Assembly: GCA_034505235.1 (NCBI GenBank) | Contig: JAPDQY010000168.1 | Location: 1-11,880, forward strand | Length of the DNA: 11,880 nucleotides | DNA from: Coneutiohabitans thermophilus | Lineage (GTDB): Bacteria > Zhuqueibacterota > Zhuqueibacteria > Zhuqueibacterales > Zhuqueibacteraceae | Direction of reading: 5' to 3' | In this document: in pieces, positions 6,930 through 11,880 of the stretch | How positions within the stretch are numbered: the stretch's first letter is position 1 | Layout: every line of letters begins with the position of its first letter | The notes under the pieces: model-generated | What the model was told of the DNA's origin: nothing | Databases searched by the model: none | The model's input: only the letters and a program-made list of their open reading frames with translations | Program-made: the position numbers and the translations under genes

Positions 6930-7397
6930 TCAGGTTCTCTCGATGTCGGTCACGAGGTTGAACCGCGTGATGTTGGTTTTTTGCAGCGTGTTCATGACGT
7001 CTTCGATGGCGCCATAGGGAGCATCCTTGTCAGCCTTGACCACGGTGCGCAGCTTGGGGTTGCGGATGCGCGCCTGGATCATCAACTTGGCCAGCGTTTC
7101 CTTGTCCGCCACCTGGGTGCTCAATTTCAGGCGATACTCCGGCCCGAACACCGCGGCCCGCAACTGCTGGGAGTCCAGCCCGAGATGGATCGTGCCGTCA
7201 TTGGTCACCGTGACCGTCATCACGTCGCTCTCCGGCAGCTTGATCACCGAGTGCGAGCTGGGGATGATGACCGACACGTCCTCCTGCGGCCGAAACTGGG
7301 TGGTGAGCATGAAGAAGGTGAGCAGCAGGAAAGCCACGTCCACCATCGGCGTCATGTCGATTTTGATGCCGACTCTGGCTTTTTTGATTTTGGGCAT
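6930..7397 (-). CDS. exbD: ExbD-family biopolymer transport protein (first copy)
   Basis: A 155-residue ExbD/TolR protein of usual length. A short basic N-terminus (MPKIKKAR) leads into KIDMTPMVDVAFLLLTFFML, with the conserved D20 of the proton path in the single membrane helix. The periplasmic domain (about 45-155) contains the DGTIHLG and LRTVVKADKDAPYG segments typical of the family. It shares the membrane signature with the next gene, but the periplasmic parts differ strongly, so they are paralogues rather than a recent duplication. The two may form heteromeric ExbD pairs. It lies 23 bases after the exbB-like gene, with a GAGG-type ribosome site. Confidence 0.94.
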   Translation of the reverse strand: MPKIKKARVGIKIDMTPMVDVAFLLLTFFMLTTQFRPQEDVSVIIPSSHSVIKLPESDVMTVTVTNDGTIHLGLDSQQLRAAVFGPEYRLKLSTQVADKETLAKLMIQARIRNPKLRTVVKADKDAPYGAIEDVMNTLQKTNITRFNLVTDIERT

Positions 7398-7420
7398 GGT
7401 TGTGCCTCGCGTGGTTGCTT

Positions 7421-8149
7421 TTACTTGTTCCCGCTGCGCAGCGCCAGCGTCTGCACGATGTTGTAGCTCGCTTCGTCGATCATGTAGGTGAAGTTGTCCA
7501 CGCGGGTGGTGAAGATGTTGTAGAACACGATGCCGAGGATGGCCGCGAAGATGCCGCCCGCGGTGTTGATCAACGCCTCGGAAATACCGAGCGAGAGCTG
7601 CACCGCATCCGGCACGCCGGCCTGCGCCATGGCTTTGAACGCGCGAATCATGCCGATCACCGTGCCGAACAGACCCACCATGGTGGCGATGGAGGCGATG
7701 GTGGACAAAATCACCAGATTCTTCTCAAGCAACGGCACTTCCAGAAGCATAGCCTCTTCAATGGCGTGCTGCACGTCCGCCATGATCTCCTTCTGCTCCC
7801 GCACCTTGCCCTCACTCTGCAGCTCCTTGTAACGCGCCAGACCGTTGCGGATGACATTGGCGCAGGAGCCGCGCTGACGGTCGCACGCTTCGATGGCACC
7901 GTCGATGTTGCCGGCGTGAATTTCCTGCTGCACTTTCTTCAGAAAGAGAGTCATCGAGCCGCGGCCCTCGGCGCGCTTCAACGAGAACATGCGTTCGAAA
8001 ATGAAGGTGATGACCATGATCGTCAGCGCGATCAAAACCGAAACGATCGGACCGCCGTCGCGAATGAATTTGGGCAGTTGCGTGTAAATGGCAATCCCGA
8101 TGATCAGTGCAATCACCATCACCGCAATGATGAAGAAACCTTGCTTCAT
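7421..8149 (-). CDS. exbB: ExbB/TolQ/MotA-family proton channel
   Basis: A 242-residue inner-membrane protein. Predicted helices are at about 5-25, 35-52, 142-168 and 190-215. The family signature lies in the last two: TIASIATMVGLFGTVIGMIRAF and GISEALINTAGGIFAAILGI, containing the Thr residues lining the proton route. A cytoplasmic domain of roughly 90 residues lies between helices 2 and 3. The helix at 5-25 makes four predicted segments where ExbB usually has three, an arrangement common in FCB-type ExbB as I recall. GGAGG five bases upstream fixes the start. With the two ExbDs it should form the motor that drives TonB. Confidence 0.94.
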   Translation of the reverse strand: MKQGFFIIAVMVIALIIGIAIYTQLPKFIRDGGPIVSVLIALTIMVITFIFERMFSLKRAEGRGSMTLFLKKVQQEIHAGNIDGAIEACDRQRGSCANVIRNGLARYKELQSEGKVREQKEIMADVQHAIEEAMLLEVPLLEKNLVILSTIASIATMVGLFGTVIGMIRAFKAMAQAGVPDAVQLSLGISEALINTAGGIFAAILGIVFYNIFTTRVDNFTYMIDEASYNIVQTLALRSGNK

Positions 8150-8191
8150 GATGCCTCCGCGATTGAGTGGCTTGGTTGAAGTGAGAATGAA

Positions 8192-8533
8192 TTACATGTT
8201 CATAATGGCCGCATCACGGGTCTCTTCGACATCGAAGACACTCGTGAGTTTGGTGATCACAAAGACGTTCTGCACACTTTTCCCCATGTTGCACAGCTTG
8301 ATTTTTCCCTGGCCCTTGGTGTACATGGCGTGCAAACCCACCAGCGCCCCGATCCCGGTGCTGTTGATGTAGTTCACTCCGCCAAGGTCCACCACGAGCT
8401 TGCGATTGCCCTGCTCGAACAGATCCTTGGCCTTTTCTTTCAGCTCGTCCGTCTCCTTGCCGCCAATGATCGAGCCGCGCGGCTCCAACACGGCAATTTC
8501 AAGGTTGTTGAGAGTGGTGACTTTGACTGACAT
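8192..8533 (-). CDS. STAS-domain protein, anti-anti-sigma factor-like
   Basis: A 113-residue single STAS domain. The signature DLGGVNYINSTGIGALVGLH contains S58, the serine phosphorylated by HPK-type kinases in SpoIIAA/RsbV relatives. In that family, phosphorylation switches binding to an anti-sigma kinase. No RsbW-like kinase or PP2C phosphatase is encoded here, so the partner is elsewhere or the domain has another role. It is the first gene of the TonB operon, 42 bases before exbB and directly downstream of the predicted sigma-54 promoter. AAGGA about 7 bases upstream of the ATG supports the start. Confidence 0.9.
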   Translation of the reverse strand: MSVKVTTLNNLEIAVLEPRGSIIGGKETDELKEKAKDLFEQGNRKLVVDLGGVNYINSTGIGALVGLHAMYTKGQGKIKLCNMGKSVQNVFVITKLTSVFDVEETRDAAIMNM

Positions 8534-8584
8534 AGGAGGATCCTTGCAAAAAACTTTGCCCGTTCGACCCTGTGCGCTGCGCGC

Positions 8585-8600
8585 GTGAAATTATTTTCAC
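8585..8600. promoter_or_regulatory. Inverted repeat at the predicted transcription start
   Basis: GTGAAA (8585-8590) and TTTCAC (8595-8600) form a perfect inverted repeat with a 4-base centre. It covers the expected start site of the sigma-54 promoter (around 8597). It could be a repressor operator or a 5' leader hairpin. The match is short, so chance is possible. Confidence 0.35.
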
Positions 8601-8607
8601 ACCTTTT

Positions 8608-8623
8608 GGCAAAGCTGATGCCA
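8608..8623 (-). promoter_or_regulatory. Predicted sigma-54 (-24/-12) promoter of the STAS-ExbB-TonB operon
   Basis: On the minus strand the sequence reads TGGCATCAGCTTTGCC. It matches the sigma-54 consensus (TGGCAC, 5-base gap, TTGC) in the TGGCA element, the TTGC element and the exact GG-to-GC spacing. Predicted start is near 8597, giving a leader of about 65 bases before the STAS ATG. A sigma-54 activator gene lies just upstream. The site is also a TGGCA-N7-TGCCA inverted repeat, so the opposite strand gives a weaker match and a simple protein-binding palindrome is an alternative. No plus-strand gene follows, which favours the minus-strand promoter. Confidence 0.7.
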
Positions 8624-8729
8624 CTGCCGCAGCGGACGATGGCTCAATCACAACTCATTAATTTTTAAAAACCGGTTCTCCCATTCAATCAGCCAACAAG
8701 TTGAAAAATGCAAGACGATTTTCGAGCAA

Positions 8730-8799
8730 GCCCCATTGCGTCAGCCTAATTGTTTAAGTTTTTAAACAGATAAGTCACCTTGCAATTTGCAATGGGGGC
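8730..8799. promoter_or_regulatory. Candidate upstream activator sites (nested inverted repeats)
   Basis: GCCCCATTGC (8730-8739) and GCAATGGGGGC (8789-8799) are inverted copies apart from one extra G. Between them lies a perfect palindrome, TGTTTAA-N4-TTAAACA (8751-8768), and a TTGCAA doublet (8780-8785 and 8787-8792). The palindrome centre is about 160 bases upstream of the predicted start, within the usual range for activators of sigma-54 promoters. An A/T-rich tract (about 8651-8671) lies between these sites and the promoter and could help DNA bending. The activator's real binding motif is not known. Confidence 0.4.
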
Positions 8800-9088
8800 A
8801 AACTGCAGATCGTCAAGCTGTCCTGCCAAGCCTGGCTGAACGAAAATTCAATTTTGACGGATCAAAGCAGAAAAGGGGGGGGACTGGCGAAAGGTCGAAA
8901 GCGCAAAGGGACGGGCAGAAAAAAATCCCGGTAAAATTCCCCCTGGAAAACCGAGGAAAAATCGCATTCTGGTCAATGAATCGTTCGGCAGATGCCCCGC
9001 TGCAGTGGTGACATTGGGTCGGTTGGCCGGCAATGGGAAGGACGGTCGCTTCGTCAGACAGCAACCGCTCCACGGGGCACGCCGCCGG
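8800..9088. other. Remaining intergenic sequence, no gene seen
   Basis: Between the regulator stop and the activator-site region I see no convincing coding sequence. It contains AAAATT-C-AATTTT (8843-8855), an eight-G run (8875-8882) and a weak CATTG/CAATG stem (9012-9035), but no clear intrinsic terminator for the regulator gene. The regulator transcript may therefore read through into the TonB operon. Confidence 0.5.
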
Positions 9089-10408
9089 TCACAACCCGTA
9101 TTTCTTGCGTTTGCGCCACAGCGTGGCAGGGTCAATGCCCAAAATCTGCGCCGCCTCGTCGTAGTCGCGCGCATGCTGCAACACCCGCTTGATGTGCAGC
9201 TTCTCCATTTCCTCGAGCGAGAGCGCGGATTGCGGCTTTTCGAGCGTCGAACGCACTTCTTCGGGGAGATGATCGAGCGTGATGACATGATTCTTGGCGA
9301 GCAAAACGGCGCGCTCGATCACGTGCTCCAGCTCCCGCACATTGCCGCTCCAGCGATAGACGCGCAGCGCTTGTGCCGCCTCCGGTGCCAGCTCGATGAC
9401 ATTGGCCGGCGAGAATTTTCGCAGGAAGTGCTGGATCAACAACGGAATGTCCTCCGGGCGCTCGCGCAACGGCAGCAGCTTCAGCCGCATGGTGTTCAGG
9501 CGGTAGAACAAATCTTCGCGAAAGGTACCCTCTTTCAGGGCTTCATCCAGATTTTTGTTGGTGGCGGCGATCACCCGCACATCCACCCGGGTGGTCTTGC
9601 TCTCGCCCACCCGTTCGAATTCCTTGTTTTGCAGCACGCGCAGCAGCTTGGCCTGGATGGCGGGGGAGAGTTCGGCGATTTCATCGAGAAAAATCGTGCC
9701 GCCGTCCGCCAGCGCGAAGCGGCCCTGGCGGTCTTTCACCGCACCGGTGAAGGCGCCTTTGACATGGCCAAACAGCTCGCTTTCGAGCAGATTTTCCGGC
9801 AGTGCCGCACAATTGACCTTGACGAAGGGCCGGCCGGCACGCGGACTTTTTTGATAGATGAGCTGCGCCACCAGCTCTTTGCCGGTGCCGCTTTCCCCCT
9901 CGATCAACACGCTGATGTTGCTTTCGGCCACACGGCTGGCGAGATCGAGCATCTCCAGCATGCTCCGGTTGCGTGTGATGAACTCGCCGCTGCCGCGCTG
10001 CGCCGCCACCTGCTCCCGCAGCTCGCGCACTTCGCGCATCAGCTCGTGATGTTCCCACGCTTTTTGTGCGAAGATTTGCAGCTCTTTGTAATCGAACGGT
10101 TTTTGCAAATAGTGATAGGCACCCTTCTTGATCGTTTCAACCGCGCTGTCGATCGAGCCGTGCGCGGTGATGATGACCACGGTCGTCTCCGGCGAGTGGC
10201 GCTTGATCTCCGCCAGGATTTCCAGACCGTCCATCGGGCCCATCTTCAAATCGACGAAGGCGAGGTCGAATTTTTCCTGTTGCAAGGTCTCCAGCACTTC
10301 CTGCGGCTTGGACAGCAGCCGCGAGTGAAAGCCGATGGCCTCGAAGCAAATGCCCATGGTCTTGAGAATGTTGGTCTCGTCGTCAACGACCAGCACTTTG
10401 GGAGGCAT
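9089..10408 (-). CDS. NtrC-family sigma-54-dependent response regulator
   Basis: A 439-residue protein with three complete domains. The receiver (1-120) has the acidic pair D9-D10, phosphoacceptor D53, T81 and K103. The AAA+ sigma-54 activator domain (about 140-370) has Walker A GESGTGKE (171-178), the sigma-54-contacting GAFTGA loop (218-223) and Walker B GGTIFLDE (236-243). The C-terminal Fis-type helix-turn-helix (about 397-439) has AAQILGIDPATLWRKRKKYG. All residues for phosphorylation, ATP hydrolysis and sigma-54 contact are present. The ATG at 10408 puts the receiver's first strand directly after the start; the frame continues upstream only as overlap with the kinase gene. It lies 41 bases after the kinase gene and about 490 bases upstream of a sigma-54 promoter, its likely target. 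Confidence 0.96.
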   Translation of the reverse strand: MPPKVLVVDDETNILKTMGICFEAIGFHSRLLSKPQEVLETLQQEKFDLAFVDLKMGPMDGLEILAEIKRHSPETTVVIITAHGSIDSAVETIKKGAYHYLQKPFDYKELQIFAQKAWEHHELMREVRELREQVAAQRGSGEFITRNRSMLEMLDLASRVAESNISVLIEGESGTGKELVAQLIYQKSPRAGRPFVKVNCAALPENLLESELFGHVKGAFTGAVKDRQGRFALADGGTIFLDEIAELSPAIQAKLLRVLQNKEFERVGESKTTRVDVRVIAATNKNLDEALKEGTFREDLFYRLNTMRLKLLPLRERPEDIPLLIQHFLRKFSPANVIELAPEAAQALRVYRWSGNVRELEHVIERAVLLAKNHVITLDHLPEEVRSTLEKPQSALSLEEMEKLHIKRVLQHARDYDEAAQILGIDPATLWRKRKKYGL

Positions 10409-10449
10409 GATGCACACACCAGAAATCAAAAGTTGCCGCCGCACCGGTG

Positions 10450-11880
10450 TTACTTCGCCGCCAGCACCAGCGTGGCAGAACGCGCCGCCGGTTCCTCCGG
10501 CAGCCCCTGCGGCGTCACCGGAATGGTGAAATTGAAGCGGCTGCCGCGCCCGACCTCGCTTTCCACCCAAATCCTGCCGCCGTGCGCCTCCACCACTTCC
10601 TTGGCGATCGCCAGGCCCAGGCCGACGCTGCCCGGGGTGGCATCGGTCGGCTCCTTCACCTGCACGAATTTTTCGAAGATCGCCTCCAGCGCATCGGCGG
10701 GGATGCCGCGGCCGGTGTCGGCCACGCACACTTGAATCTCGCCGTTCGCGCGCGCGGCGCTGATGGTGACCTTGCCGTGGCTGGGGGTGTAACGCAGTGC
10801 ATTGCTCACCAGATTGTTGATCACCCAGGAGAGCTTTTCCTGATCACCGGGCACCTCCGGCAGGGAGGGGGGCAGGGCCACTTCCAGCGCCACACCCTTC
10901 TCTTCGAACTGCAGCCGCAACGGCCGCAGCGCGTGTTCGAGCAGGCTGTGCAGATTGAGGGCCTCGCTCTTGAGCTTGTAGCGGCCGGATTCCAGCCGCA
11001 GGAGATCGAGCAGCTCGCGCACCAGTTTTTTCAGGCGCTCGCAATCATCCTTGGCGGCGTTGAGCAGTTCCCGCTGCCGCGAATTGATCCTGCCCAGCAC
11101 CTCCTGGGAGAGAATGTCGATCGTCATATTGATCGCGGTGAGCGGGGTGCGAAACTCATGCGACACCGTCGCCATGAACTCCGACTTCATCTGATCGAGG
11201 TGTTTGAAACGCGTCACATCCTGCAGCAGCGTCACCACGCCCTGAATCCGGCCCTGCTCATCGGTGATCTGGGTTTGGCGCGGGCGGTAGTAAAAGGTTT
11301 TGCCATCGCGCACCACCGCGAGCAGGGTCTCGCCGTCCGGCGTCTGCGGCGCGCGCTCTGCTTCAAAATGCAGGAGGCGGCCAAGCAGCTCGTTGTGCTG
11401 CAACAGGGGCAGGGCGCGCTGCGGGTCCTTTTCACCCGGCACGCCGATCATCGCAGCCGCCGCTTCATTCATCAACAAAATCGCATTGTTCTCATCGGTG
11501 ACGATGATGGGGTCGGCAATGCTTTCCACGATGGTTTCGGATTTCTTCTTCTCGGCGATCAACTGGTGGATGTTCAGCTCTTCATAACTGCGCAGCCGTT
11601 CGGTCATCTTGTTGAATTCCCGGCTCAGCTCGCCGATCAATTCGGGACGCCTTACCGCCGCGGTGTTAACGCTCACTTTGTCCGCGCCGGCCAGCAGGAT
11701 GCGACGGGCGTCGCCTACGGATCGGACGCCGCCGCCCACGGTCAGCGGTATAAATACCTTGCGCGCCGTGCGGGCCACGACCTCTACCATGATTTCCCGG
11801 TTGTCGCTGGAGGCGGTTATGTCCAGAAAAACCAGCTCGTCGGCGCCCTGCTGATTGTAACGCTCCGCCAGCTCGACCGG
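10450..11880 (-). CDS. HisF fragment fused in frame to a histidine kinase (5' partial, suspect joint)
   Basis: The frame is open from the window end to the stop at 10450. An internal ATG at 11790 gives 446 residues; numbering follows it. Residues 1-52 and the 30 codons before it are HisF. From about 53 the protein is a kinase: the second HAMP helix (GELSREFNKMTERLRSYEE), a PAS domain (about 84-195), HisKA with H211 in SHEFRTPL, and HATPase with the N box (N326, N330), DTGRGIP (D358) and GLGLAIAKE (about 390-398). The kinase core is complete and lies 41 bases before its NtrC-type regulator. HAMP helix 1 and any membrane sensor are absent. The kinase half is real; the junction near 11618-11640 is probably an assembly or recombination chimera. 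Confidence 0.85.
   Translation of the reverse strand, partial: PVELAERYNQQGADELVFLDITASSDNREIMVEVVARTARKVFIPLTVGGGVRSVGDARRILLAGADKVSVNTAAVRRPELIGELSREFNKMTERLRSYEELNIHQLIAEKKKSETIVESIADPIIVTDENNAILLMNEAAAAMIGVPGEKDPQRALPLLQHNELLGRLLHFEAERAPQTPDGETLLAVVRDGKTFYYRPRQTQITDEQGRIQGVVTLLQDVTRFKHLDQMKSEFMATVSHEFRTPLTAINMTIDILSQEVLGRINSRQRELLNAAKDDCERLKKLVRELLDLLRLESGRYKLKSEALNLHSLLEHALRPLRLQFEEKGVALEVALPPSLPEVPGDQEKLSWVINNLVSNALRYTPSHGKVTISAARANGEIQVCVADTGRGIPADALEAIFEKFVQVKEPTDATPGSVGLGLAIAKEVVEAHGGRIWVESEVGRGSRFNFTIPVTPQGLPEEPAARSATLVLAAK
11635..11880 (-). pseudogene. hisF: Partial hisF (imidazole glycerol phosphate synthase cyclase subunit)
   Basis: Eighty-two codons match HisF: PVELAERYNQQGADELVFLD, ITAS, then VFIPLTVGGGVRSV and GADKVSVNTAAVRRPELI. 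They correspond to about residues 32-113 of the roughly 250-residue enzyme, including the Lys of GADKVS. The N-terminus lies beyond the window. The C-terminal half, with the second catalytic Asp, is absent: the frame switches to a HAMP helix right after PELI. Four of 12 Val codons are GTA and two of five Ile codons are ATA; I found neither codon in the adjoining kinase sequence, so the origin appears different. A complete HisF cannot be made from this sequence. Confidence 0.88.

Noticed and set aside
7400..8179. Plus-strand frame of 259 codons opposite exbB
   Set aside because: The composition is dominated by His, Arg and Asp as in antisense frames, and exbB on the minus strand is certain.
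8824..8836. Second sigma-54-like site near GCCAAGCCTGGC
   Set aside because: On the minus strand TGGCAGG is present, but the -12 position reads CTTGA instead of TTGC at the right spacing.
10409..10729. N-terminal extension of the response regulator frame
   Set aside because: It overlaps the HATPase end of the kinase gene, and the receiver domain begins right after the ATG at 10408.
9005..10735. Plus-strand open frame of 576 codons opposite the response regulator
   Set aside because: The minus strand encodes an NtrC-type regulator with every motif intact; the plus frame is its shadow.

Overview
The window looks like chromosomal DNA from a Gram-negative bacterium with moderately high GC. An ExbB-ExbD-ExbD-TonB system, several lipoprotein or Sec signal peptides, and a TonB / PstS-like / TPR gene order known from Bacteroidetes suggest the FCB superphylum or a related candidate phylum. 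That placement is inferred from gene content only.

Layout. Positions 1-845 hold no convincing gene; they are a mosaic of hairpins and inverted repeats. A lone plus-strand SDR oxidoreductase follows (846-1613). A strong palindromic terminator (1648-1681) separates it from a convergent minus-strand block. That block, 8533 down to 1720, reads as one operon of nine genes: STAS-domain protein, ExbB/TolQ-like channel, two ExbD proteins, TonB, a tiny two-helix membrane protein, a PstS-like lipoprotein, a TPR protein and a duplicated-domain lipoprotein. Spacings run from short overlaps to about 40 bases. Upstream is a 555-base regulatory gap (8534-9088). It contains a very good sigma-54 promoter match (8608-8623, minus strand) with inverted repeats about 160 bases further upstream. 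Beyond it lie an NtrC-family sigma-54 response regulator (9089-10408) and a histidine kinase (10450 onward), also on the minus strand.

Working model (inference): the kinase and regulator control the sigma-54 promoter of the TonB operon. The operon would make a dedicated proton-driven energy transducer with periplasmic accessory proteins. No TonB-dependent receptor and no PstABC transporter is present, so the substrate is unknown.

The kinase frame does not begin as a kinase. From about 11635 to the window end (11880) it encodes a piece of HisF (imidazole glycerol phosphate synthase cyclase subunit), joined in frame to the second half of a HAMP domain. The HisF piece uses GTA and ATA codons that the kinase part avoids. 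The joint lies where both families naturally carry a similar peptide (IGELSREF-like). A misassembly or recombination joint is more likely than a functional fusion, and the true kinase N-terminus is then missing.
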